DNA of 64,000 nucleotides from the NCBI GenBank assembly GCA_017467905.1, contig JAFUKD010000021.1, positions 1 to 64,000 of the forward strand, in the 5' to 3' direction. Position numbers and translations under genes: made by a program. The stretch comes from Phascolarctobacterium sp. Its GTDB lineage: Bacteria > Bacillota > Negativicutes > Acidaminococcales > Acidaminococcaceae. Under the pieces are notes generated by a model. That model saw only the letters and a program-made list of their open reading frames with translations. It was not told where the DNA came from and did no database searches. This document shows positions 8,825 through 15,497 of the stretch, one piece after another. Each line of letters starts with the position of its first letter. Position 1 is the first letter of the stretch.

Positions 8825-8930
8825 ATTCCAGTATGGACTGCTATCAGTTCGTCCCCAACCGCGTAGAGAGGTTCCGTAAACTCGCAAGAGTACCGTATTT
8901 AGCGAGTCTATCATAAGGGAGGTGCAATAG
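8825..8930 (+). ncRNA. Ribosomal protein L21 leader (5' UTR)
   Basis: The 124-base gap between rng and rplU holds a structured-looking stretch: repeated CCGTA and CGCGTAGAGAGGTTCC, CTCGC/GCGAG complementarity, and AGGGAGGTG just before the start. Position and content fit the Rfam L21 leader, where excess L21 represses its own operon. The family name is inferred from context; I could not run a covariance model. Confidence 0.55.
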
Positions 8931-9242
8931 ATGTACGCAATTATCAAAACCGGCGGTAAACAATACCGTGTTAGCGAAGGCGAAACCGTTAAAGTTGAAA
9001 AACTGAACGTAGAAGTTGGCGCTGAAGTTGTTTTTGAAGAAGTTTTGACCGTAGTAAACGACGCTGATGTTAAAATTGGCAAACCCGTTGTTGAAGGCGC
9101 AAAAGTTGTTGCTAAAGTTGTAGAACAAGGCAAAGCAGACAAAATCTTCGTTTTCAAATACAAAGCTAAATCCAACTATCGTAAACGTCAAGGTCATCGT
9201 CAACCGTTCACTGCAGTTGAAATCGTTAAAATCGAAGCTTAA
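8931..9242 (+). CDS. rplU: 50S ribosomal protein L21
   Basis: L21 (103 aa) binds 23S rRNA in the large subunit. The sequence is full length and typical: [14 protein letters not shown] at the start, [20 protein letters not shown] near the end. AGGGAGGTG lies at the right distance before the ATG. It is the first gene of rplU-prp-rpmA, probably controlled by the preceding leader. Codon use is strongly biased, as expected for a highly expressed gene. Confidence 0.98.
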   Translation: MYAIIKTGGKQYRVSEGETVKVEKLNVEVGAEVVFEEVLTVVNDADVKIGKPVVEGAKVVAKVVEQGKADKIFVFKYKAKSNYRKRQGHRQPFTAVEIVKIEA

Positions 9243-9247
9243 TTTTT

Positions 9248-9577
9248 ATGATTAAGATAGATTTACATCTGGACAATAAGGGTATGATTACAGGCTACAA
9301 GGTCAGTGGTCATGCGGAATCAGTAGCAGCAGGCGAATATGATTTGATTTGCAACTCTGTTTCCGTGTTTACGCAAGCACCCATCGTTGGACTGGAAAGA
9401 CACTTGAAACGTAAACCGTCCTATCGCGTGGATGAAGAGGACGGTATTTTAGAAGTAGCACTGAACAGTGCGCCGGATGAATTGTCGCAAGCTCTTTTGA
9501 TGACCATGTATTATGGCTTGGAAGAACTGGCGCAAGAGTTTCCGCAATATGTTCGCATCAAAGAACATAGGAGGTGA
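9248..9577 (+). CDS. prp: Ribosomal-processing cysteine protease Prp
   Basis: Protease (109 aa) that trims the N-terminal extension of ribosomal protein L27 in Firmicutes and relatives. The catalytic pair is visible: His22 in [12 protein letters not shown] and Cys35 in [11 protein letters not shown]. It lies between rplU and rpmA, five bases after rplU, and its stop codon overlaps the ribosome site of rpmA, so the three are translated as one operon. No clear Shine-Dalgarno precedes its ATG, suggesting translational coupling to rplU. The presence of Prp predicts that the neighbouring L27 carries a cleavable extension, which it does. Confidence 0.93.
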   Translation: MIKIDLHLDNKGMITGYKVSGHAESVAAGEYDLICNSVSVFTQAPIVGLERHLKRKPSYRVDEEDGILEVALNSAPDELSQALLMTMYYGLEELAQEFPQYVRIKEHRR

Positions 9578-9582
9578 AAGTA

Positions 9583-9876
9583 ATGTTTAAACTTATTCTG
9601 CAATTACATGCACATAAAGTAGGTACCGGTAGCTCCAAGAACGGTCGTGACTCTAACGCTCAACGTTTGGGCACCAAAGCTCATGACACCCAATTGGTAA
9701 CCGCTGGCAGCATCATCGTTCGTCAACGTGGTACTAAATTCCATCCCGGTAACAACGTAGGTATGGGCAAAGATTACACCATCTATGCTAAAGTAGAAGG
9801 TCGCGTAAAATTTGAACGCAAAGGCCGTGACAAACGCCAAATCAGCGTATACCCCGTTGAAGAAGCAGCTATGTAA
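9583..9876 (+). CDS. rpmA: 50S ribosomal protein L27, N-extended
   Basis: L27 (97 aa) sits near the peptidyl-transferase centre. The start is the ATG at 9583, after GGAGGTGA (9571-9577), not the upstream GTG. The N-terminus [21 protein letters not shown] corresponds to the Firmicutes extension removed by Prp. Cleavage is expected after Ala10. The usual motif is LQxFA, but here it is LQLHA, with His in place of Phe. The remainder is canonical ([24 protein letters not shown]). It is followed by a strong terminator. Confidence 0.97.
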   Translation: MFKLILQLHAHKVGTGSSKNGRDSNAQRLGTKAHDTQLVTAGSIIVRQRGTKFHPGNNVGMGKDYTIYAKVEGRVKFERKGRDKRQISVYPVEEAAM

Positions 9877-9895
9877 TTAGTGAGCGCAAAAAATT

Positions 9896-9925
9896 AACTC
9901 CGCATCTTAGGATGCGGAGTTTTTG
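9896..9925 (+). terminator. Terminator of rplU-prp-rpmA
   Basis: AACTCCGCATC / GGATGCGGAGTT with a 3-base loop and TTTTT; a strong intrinsic terminator. It may also serve the convergent symporter gene. Confidence 0.9.
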
Positions 9926-9935
9926 TATGTTTAGG

Positions 9936-11309
9936 CTAATTATCGTTGAAACATATACCATAAAGTAAAATTACAAGACCAATGATAAGACTTGGGAAAA
10001 TGCTGTTGATATACTGCCCGAAGCAAGAATCCCAGAAGCAGGAAATAATTATACCTGCTAAGATAGAGAGAACACCTGTGTAAGGATGTATGGGACGTAC
10101 ACAAAAAATAGCAAAACTTAGCGGCAGAAAGATACCACAGCCACGGAGAGCCATGGACAAGAAGTTCCATTTTAAAACTTCGGAATCTAAATTAAAATAG
10201 GTAAAGATGGTTGCTAAAATAATTACTGCAAGCACGCTTAACCGATTGGTAAGGAGTAGCTTTTGTGGCGATATGTCGTGCCAAAGCTTTTTGCAGACAT
10301 CATTGCTAAACATGGTTGAAACGCCAAGAGCTAAGCCGGATATAGAGCCAAAGGATGAGAGCAGTAGTGCTCCTATGCCTATACCACCTAAGCAATCTGG
10401 AAGATACATTATAAGGAATAGAGGGAGTGCTTCTATGGAATTGATGTTGGGGTGGTGTATGGACATAAACATTCCAATCATTACAGAAGGCAAGCCCAAA
10501 GGAATTACTATTAAAGCGGCAAGAATGCAGCCACGAAAGGCAGCTTGAGAATCCTGTGCAGAAAAAATTGCCTGCGCATAGCTTTGAGTAGAGATAACCC
10601 CGATAATCATGGACAAGATATTTACCAGACTTTGCTGCGTACCATGACTGAACAAATTAAACCAAGGGGAATAGGTAAATGTTTGTTGCATGCCAGAGAA
10701 ATATCCCATGTCATGATACGCACAAAGCCCGCCATAAAGAATAGTAAGAAGGATTGCCCCCAGCTTAAACAATCCAGTCTTGCCGGAACCGCTAATGCCT
10801 CCGAAAAAAATAATACCGGAAGTTATAATTATGATTATGCTTGCAGAGGTAAGCAAGCTTGTATTGAAGATATTTGCTATGAGATGGATAGCGGTTAAAG
10901 AGCTTGCTACGATACTAAAAAATATACCACAGGAAGCAGATAGACTACCGAGCATGCTTGCGTACGGGTTATATTTTTGTCCTAAAAGTTCGGATATTGT
11001 TGTGAGTCCACTGTTACGCAGTGTTTTAGCATAAAAGAAAGCCATAATGATTAAAGCTATACCACTACCTAAAGTAAACCACCAGGCAGCAATGCCCGTT
11101 ATAAAAGCTATTTGAGCAGTACCAACGGTGGCGGCGCCCCCAACTAACGTTCCGATGATAGTACCTGCAACAAGGAATTGGTTTGCTTTACGCCCTCCCA
11201 CATTGTAATCAGCGGCAGATTTTATTTTTTTAGCAGCCATAATTCCCGGAAGCAAGCCTAATAGGACTGTGAGCATTGCTATGAGTAGTTGAAGCTTGGA
11301 TGGTTGCAT
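9936..11309 (-). CDS. Sodium:solute symporter family transporter
   Basis: Inner-membrane transporter (457 aa, about 12-13 helices) of the SSS/SLC5 family, which couples uptake of a small solute to Na+. The family hallmark near the N-terminus is clear: KSAADYNVGGRKANQFLVAG, then TLVGGAATVGTAQ; helix-breaking glycines and a SSFGSISGLALG motif near residue 310 are also typical. The substrate cannot be deduced; pantothenate, proline and short acids are family examples. GGAGG precedes the ATG. It is divergent from a LysR regulator (11433), the usual sign that the regulator controls it. Confidence 0.85.
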   Translation of the reverse strand: MQPSKLQLLIAMLTVLLGLLPGIMAAKKIKSAADYNVGGRKANQFLVAGTIIGTLVGGAATVGTAQIAFITGIAAWWFTLGSGIALIIMAFFYAKTLRNSGLTTISELLGQKYNPYASMLGSLSASCGIFFSIVASSLTAIHLIANIFNTSLLTSASIIIIITSGIIFFGGISGSGKTGLFKLGAILLTILYGGLCAYHDMGYFSGMQQTFTYSPWFNLFSHGTQQSLVNILSMIIGVISTQSYAQAIFSAQDSQAAFRGCILAALIVIPLGLPSVMIGMFMSIHHPNINSIEALPLFLIMYLPDCLGGIGIGALLLSSFGSISGLALGVSTMFSNDVCKKLWHDISPQKLLLTNRLSVLAVIILATIFTYFNLDSEVLKWNFLSMALRGCGIFLPLSFAIFCVRPIHPYTGVLSILAGIIISCFWDSCFGQYINSIFPSLIIGLVILLYGICFNDN

Positions 11310-11432
11310 TGTTGTACCTCCAATTTAAAGAACTTGACTTTATAAGCAGCTTTCAATTATCATTATAGCAACGAGGGAACAATACTAAAAATACTTGTTT
11401 GGCATTGAACTATACTTTGAAGGTATGATGAA

Positions 11433-12311
11433 ATGGATTTACAGCAGATGCGTTATTTCTTAGCTGTAGCAGAAACCTGTAATGTTACTGCGGCAGCAAG
11501 AATGTTGAATATGGCACAGCCTCCTTTGAGCAGGCAGATAAAGCAAATAGAAGATGAATTAAGCGTGAAGCTGTTTGAACGCAGGGCTAATCGTTTATAT
11601 TTAACCGAAGCTGGAATTTTATTGAAGCAAAGAGTGCAGGAAATACTGAGTTTAAGCGAGCGCTCCTTGCAAGAGATAAAATTGATGGAACAAAATTGTG
11701 GTTATACCTTAGCATTAGGCGCTGTTGCTTCGGCGGGAACAGTGCTGTTGCCAAAGCTAGTAGTTAAATTTAAAAAGCTTTATCCCAATGTTACCTTTCA
11801 TTTGTTAGTGGGAGAAACAAGCCGTATTATTGAGTTGTTAGAAAAGAACGTTATTGAAGTAGGCATAGTACGTCATCCCTTTGATGAAGAACGGTTTGAA
11901 AGTTATTCTCTGCCTAAAGAGAGACTGATGGTTGTTTATAATGAAGAAACATTTACCGATTTAAATCTTAAACAAGAGCTGACTATTACTGAACTTGTGG
12001 CATATCCTATTTTAATTCACCGCAAGTATGAATGCCTATTAACGAATATATTTGCTAAACATCATTGCGAAAAGAATTTCTTTTGCCAGAGTGATGACAT
12101 AATGCCACTCTTAGCGTGGGCGGAGGCAGGGTTAGGATTGGCAATATTGCCAGAATCAGCCATTGATATTTCTGCTTTTAGTAAAATGCGTTGCCTATGT
12201 GTTGCTGATGAAGAAATGGTTACCAGTAGCGCGCTTATTTGGCTGAATAAACAATACCGTTCCAGGATGGCAGATAAATTTATTGAATTTTTTTGTGAGG
12301 AAATAAAATGA
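11433..12311 (+). CDS. LysR-family transcriptional regulator
   Basis: 292-aa LysR-type regulator. Residues 1-60 form the winged helix-turn-helix (MDLQQMRYFLAVAETCNVTAAARMLNMAQPPLSRQI), and residues about 90-290 the periplasmic-binding-protein-like effector domain. It is transcribed divergently from the sodium symporter with 123 bp between, the classic LysR arrangement. The intergenic region contains several partly symmetric T-N11-A candidates but none decisive. The alcohol dehydrogenase downstream is convergent, so a link to it is less likely. The effector is unknown. Confidence 0.9.
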   Translation: MDLQQMRYFLAVAETCNVTAAARMLNMAQPPLSRQIKQIEDELSVKLFERRANRLYLTEAGILLKQRVQEILSLSERSLQEIKLMEQNCGYTLALGAVASAGTVLLPKLVVKFKKLYPNVTFHLLVGETSRIIELLEKNVIEVGIVRHPFDEERFESYSLPKERLMVVYNEETFTDLNLKQELTITELVAYPILIHRKYECLLTNIFAKHHCEKNFFCQSDDIMPLLAWAEAGLGLAILPESAIDISAFSKMRCLCVADEEMVTSSALIWLNKQYRSRMADKFIEFFCEEIK

Positions 12312-12346
12312 GCTATTGCAGAAGTGTGCAATAGCTCGCTTTTGTT
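12310..12346 (+). terminator. Terminator after LysR gene
   Basis: GAGCTATTGC / GCAATAGCTC with an 8-base loop and GCTTTTGTTT. The stem overlaps the last bases of the LysR gene and lies at the end of the convergent dehydrogenase. Confidence 0.8.
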
Positions 12347-13530
12347 TATTTCGCCATTCTATAAATAGCTTCCATATCTTTAATTCCAAGAGCCTTAACC
12401 TTGCCTACGGTGCGTTTACCCATGAAGCTGCATTTGTAAGCAAGCTCTTTGATGTTTTCCTCTGTCAGTTCAATACCCATATCGCTGATTTTGGTGGGCA
12501 TATTGATGCTGCGGAAGAAGTCTTCCATTTTGGCAATGCCTTCGAGAGCAGTAGCTTCCTGGTCGCGGAAGTTGTTAGGTACGCCCATAACATTTACCGC
12601 CAGCTGTACGAAGCGGGGCAGATTGTATTTGTAAACGTAGCGTGCCCAGCTACCCCAAATTGCTGCCAAGCCTGCGCCGTGAGCAATGTCCCAAATGCCG
12701 CTCAGCTCATGTTCGATTTGGTGGCAAGCCCAGTCGCCAAAGCTGCGTTCACCGGTAGTGTCGTTATGGGAAAGGGAACCGCACCACATAATCTCTGCAC
12801 GCGCGTCGTAGTTGGTGGGGTCTTGCAGGGCGATTTGTGCGTTGCGCATGGTGTTCTTCAAAATATTTTCGCTAATTCTATCGATGATATCCAGCTGGTG
12901 AGTTTCTTTTGCAGTGAAGAAGCGTTCCAAGGTGTGCATCATAATATCAACACAGCCGCTGGCAGTTTGGTAAGCAGGCAAGGTGTAGGTCAGTTCCGGA
13001 TTCAGAATGCAGAACTTGCAGTAAGCGTAGGTGGAGGTCAAGCCACGTTTCAGCCAACCGTTTTCGTTGGTGATGACGGAGGATGTACTCATTTCGCTGC
13101 CTGCTGCCGCAATGGTAAGCACTGCCGCAGTGGGAATGCTGCCAGTAACAGCGCGCTTGCCTTCGTAATATTCCCACACGTCTCCTTCGTTGGCGAGACC
13201 GTAAGCAATGGCTTTGGCGCTGTCAATTACGCTGCCACCGCCTACTGCCAAGATAAAGTCTACTCCTTCTGCCTTGGCAAGCTCAATGCCTTCATAAACT
13301 TTAGAAAGACGTGGATTGGGAACAACGCCGCCTAAAAGCGCATATTCAAGACCTGCTTCTTTAAGGCTTGCGCACACTCTATCCAGCAAACCGGATTTTT
13401 GCGCACTGCTTCCGCCAAAGTGAACTAAAACTTTATGGGCGCCATATTGCTTGCACAATGCACCTGCCTGGGCTTCGGTGTTCTTGCCAAAAATGACGCG
13501 GGTGGGGGCTTGGAAGTTGAAATTATCCAT
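12346..13530 (-). CDS. Iron-containing alcohol dehydrogenase (butanol-dehydrogenase type)
   Basis: NAD(P)H-dependent group III alcohol dehydrogenase (394 aa), reducing aldehydes to alcohols in fermentation. The dinucleotide motif GGGSVIDSAKAIA is at about 97-109. Metal ligands are Asp195 and His199 (VDIMMH), with His270 and His284 (HQIEH...DIAHG). It resembles YqhD/BdhA-like enzymes more than FucO. The start at 13530 follows AAAAGGAGATATAG; a longer reading to 13584 would only translate part of an upstream repeat. It is monocistronic. A structured repeat copy lies directly upstream in its 5' region. Confidence 0.92.
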   Translation of the reverse strand: MDNFNFQAPTRVIFGKNTEAQAGALCKQYGAHKVLVHFGGSSAQKSGLLDRVCASLKEAGLEYALLGGVVPNPRLSKVYEGIELAKAEGVDFILAVGGGSVIDSAKAIAYGLANEGDVWEYYEGKRAVTGSIPTAAVLTIAAAGSEMSTSSVITNENGWLKRGLTSTYAYCKFCILNPELTYTLPAYQTASGCVDIMMHTLERFFTAKETHQLDIIDRISENILKNTMRNAQIALQDPTNYDARAEIMWCGSLSHNDTTGERSFGDWACHQIEHELSGIWDIAHGAGLAAIWGSWARYVYKYNLPRFVQLAVNVMGVPNNFRDQEATALEGIAKMEDFFRSINMPTKISDMGIELTEENIKELAYKCSFMGKRTVGKVKALGIKDMEAIYRMAK

Positions 13531-13559
13531 AACTATATCTCCTTTTCGAAACGCGTGGT

Positions 13560-13657
13560 AAGTACCATCCAACTGTGTTGTCATAAAATTGCCTGCTCGA
13601 CCTGCGCCAAGTATGCCTTCTCGACACAGCCTTACTTCGCCTTGTTATAGGGTACTT
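13560..13657 (-). repeat. Structured intergenic repeat, copy 5 (minus strand)
   Basis: On the minus strand: closing stem AAGTACC (13657-13651) with GGTACTT (13566-13560), and internal GAAGGCATACTTGG and GGTCGAGCAGGCAA matching the family core GAAGGCGTACT and CGTCGAGCAAG. It lies in the 5' untranslated region of the alcohol dehydrogenase. Its closing-stem bases differ from those of copies 3 and 4 yet still pair. Confidence 0.75.
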
Positions 13658-13775
13658 CTGACGTGTTTGGTTACAATATATTTTATAAATTAATTTTAGC
13701 ACCCGTATAGGAGCTTGTAAATAACACCTGTAATTTGTTATAATATTACGGATATTGTTTGTGAAGAGGTGTGGA

Positions 13776-14843
13776 ATGAAATACGTTGCTTGTTTTGGCG
13801 ATTCCTTAATTCAAGGTTTCCCTTATAATAATCAAAACTCCTGGATTGCAGAAGCAGAGAAGCGTTCTGGAATAAAAATGCTTAACTATGGTGTGTGCGG
13901 CGAATGCTGTGATGACATTCTTGCGCGCTTGAAGATGACCAAGCTTCCCGAATATGTGCGTCACATTTTGTTCTTGGGTGGTGCCAATGATGTTATCGAA
14001 GGTAAGCCGGAAAAATATATTTTAGAAGACATTGCAAAATTAGCTAAATGGTGCGAAGAACAACGCTACGAGCTGTGCATAGTATTACCTTTGATTAGTG
14101 CAGAGCCCATGCTCAACGTGCAGCTTCAATCCCTTGGCAGAGCCTTGCAGGAAAAATTTGCAGACAAGGCGTACCTTTTGGATTTGCAGCCTTCCGTAGG
14201 CATGAGTTCCCTTGAACGCAGACGTGCTTATTTGGATGGTGTGCATCCGAAGGCTACTACCTACAAAGCTATGGGGGTGTACGCTGCTCCCTTGGTAAAT
14301 GAGTGGCTGGAAAAAACTGCTATGGCAAAGCTTGAGGAAGTGGCTCAAGAAGTAGAGGCGATAAGCGAAGAAGATTTTGAAGGCATTGCTTCCTGCCTGC
14401 TGGAAACCCCCATTGGTAACTTGCGTATCAGCGCGAGCAACAAGGGCATTGTGGAGATTGTCTTTACTGACGAAGAAGTAACTGCCTTTGGTGCGAACGA
14501 AAACAAATTCTTAGCAGAAGCCTGCAAGCAGCTGCAAGAGTATTTTGCTAAGGAGCGTACCAGCTTTGACCTGACTTTGGACGTGCAAGGTACGGAGTTC
14601 CAAGAAAAGGTGTGGGAAGAGTTAAAGAAGATTCCTTATGGTGAAGTGCGTACCTATCAAGATATTGCTACAGCTTTAGGTAATCCCAAGGCTGTGCGTG
14701 CAGTTGGTATGGCAAATAACCGCAACCCCATCTGCATTGTTGTTCCCTGCCATCGTGTGATTGGTAAAAATAATAAGCTTACCGGCTACGCAGGTGGTGT
14801 CGAGAAGAAAGAGTACTTGCTGAATTTGGAAAGCGGTAAGTAA
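13776..14843 (+). CDS. SGNH/GDSL hydrolase fused to O6-alkylguanine-DNA alkyltransferase
   Basis: 355-aa two-domain protein. Residues 1-195 are an SGNH (GDSL) esterase: FGDSLIQG with Ser10, GGAND as block III, and LDGVHP with Asp154 and His157. Residues about 208-355 are a methylated-DNA-protein cysteine methyltransferase (Ogt): the acceptor Cys325 in VVPCHRVIG, the helix-turn-helix YGEVRTYQDIATALGNPKAVRAVG, and LTGYAGGVEKK. A linker rich in Glu joins them. Ogt repairs O6-alkylguanine by suicide transfer; the esterase substrate is unknown. There is no stop or frameshift between the domains. The start is the ATG at 13776 after AGAGGTG. It is followed by a terminator and appears monocistronic. 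Confidence 0.9.
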   Translation: MKYVACFGDSLIQGFPYNNQNSWIAEAEKRSGIKMLNYGVCGECCDDILARLKMTKLPEYVRHILFLGGANDVIEGKPEKYILEDIAKLAKWCEEQRYELCIVLPLISAEPMLNVQLQSLGRALQEKFADKAYLLDLQPSVGMSSLERRRAYLDGVHPKATTYKAMGVYAAPLVNEWLEKTAMAKLEEVAQEVEAISEEDFEGIASCLLETPIGNLRISASNKGIVEIVFTDEEVTAFGANENKFLAEACKQLQEYFAKERTSFDLTLDVQGTEFQEKVWEELKKIPYGEVRTYQDIATALGNPKAVRAVGMANNRNPICIVVPCHRVIGKNNKLTGYAGGVEKKEYLLNLESGK

Positions 14844-14863
14844 AATTACATAGTTTTAATTTT

Positions 14864-14900
14864 AAGAGTGTGCTACGAAAAAGGTAGTGCACTCTTTTTG
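14864..14900 (+). terminator. Terminator after SGNH-Ogt gene
   Basis: AGAGTGTGCTAC / GTAGTGCACTCT (with G-T pairs), then TTTTTGTTTTG. Confidence 0.8.
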
Positions 14901-15000
14901 TTTTGCTCAAAATAAAAGCCTGTGGCTTGCTTTAGGGAGAGCAGCTACAGGCTTGATGGAACTGGTTTGAATTTAGAAAGATACCTATGGACGACTAAAC

Positions 15001-15028
15001 TGTACCAAAAAGTGTACTTTTTGGTACA
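15001..15028. promoter_or_regulatory. Near-perfect 28-bp palindrome, candidate operator
   Basis: TGTACCAAAAAGT and ACTTTTTGGTACA form 13-bp arms around GT. A related site, TGTACCGAAAAC...CTTTTGGTTCA, lies at 15119-15146. Similar half-sites occur at 23973-23984 (CACCTTTTGGTG) and 31141-31159. Dyads of this kind are usual for dimeric repressors; no regulator can be named. Confidence 0.5.
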
Positions 15029-15118
15029 CTCTTGCCACGTAAAAGTATAACACAAAAAAGACATTTTTGTTACAAAATTTTACGACTCCAACAAATAATT
15101 TGTAATGTAAAAGTAACT

Positions 15119-15146
15119 GTACCGAAAACTACACCTTTTGGTTCAA
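15119..15146. promoter_or_regulatory. Second, imperfect copy of the 28-bp palindrome
   Basis: TGTACC-GAAAA and CTTTTGGTTCA arms match the 15001 palindrome at most positions. It lies 118 bp downstream, consistent with a two-operator arrangement. Confidence 0.4.
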
Positions 15147-15251
15147 ATTGCGTTTGTTATGGTTAAAAAGGAGTTAATGCATCAAAATTTATTGCTTTCT
15201 CGCAACAAGCAAAAAGCTTCGGTAGGTAGTGCTGGCTTAAAGTCAGTGTAA

Positions 15252-15411
15252 CGCTCCTTTCAGTATGAAAATATCGCTGTCCACATATGCGCTCCTAAGT
15301 TACTCGCAATAATTTACAAAGTGCAGCTTAGGATGTGTCCTTAGCGATATTTTCTTGAATTGTTGTCGCTGCTTTTTGCTAATCGTTGCTTTGAAAGCAG
15401 ATAAATTTTGT
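15252..15411 (+). repeat. Structured hairpin element, copy A
   Basis: A 160-bp element whose ends GAAAATATCGCT (15267-15278) and AGCGATATTTTC (15343-15354) form a perfect 12-bp stem. The stem continues as CACAT and CCTAAG paired with CTTAGG and ATGTG around a bulge ATGCGCT. A second copy lies on the minus strand at 31379-31226, with matching flanks on both sides. The outer stem changes T-A to C-G between copies. It could be a small RNA, a 5' regulatory structure for the adhesin, or a non-autonomous mobile element. Confidence 0.7.
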
Positions 15412-15424
15412 TCGTGAGGTTAGA

Positions 15425-15469
15425 TTATATTGCTTCTTGGCAAGCGGAAGCTTTGTAATAAATATATTA
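15425..15469 (+). promoter_or_regulatory. 45-bp leader shared by two adhesin genes (second copy)
   Basis: Matches 453-497 at 44 of 45 positions. It ends 29 bp before the ATG of the classical autotransporter; the first copy ends 45 bp before the short trimeric adhesin. Confidence 0.6.
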
Positions 15470-15497
15470 CTCTAATTTTTGAAAGAGGTGTTTTTCT

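Larger units (their letters stand above)
14844..15497 (+). other. Gene-poor regulatory stretch before the classical autotransporter
   Basis: 654 bases with no convincing gene. In order it holds a terminator (14864-14900), a 12-bp-stem hairpin AAGCCTGTGGCT/AGCTACAGGCTT (14917-14955), a 13-bp inverted repeat (15001-15028), a related inverted repeat (15119-15146), a possible 24-codon reading frame (15177-15251), a 160-bp hairpin element (15252-15411) and the 45-bp adhesin leader (15425-15469). Confidence 0.8.

Noticed and set aside
13531-13584. Longer start for the alcohol dehydrogenase
   Set aside because: It reads through the ribosome site and part of repeat copy 5, and is not homologous to family N-termini.
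15177-15251. A 24-codon frame (MHQNLLLSRNK...) with AAGGAG upstream
   Set aside because: The corresponding region of element copy B does not keep the frame, and codon use is not distinctive; left as a possibility only.
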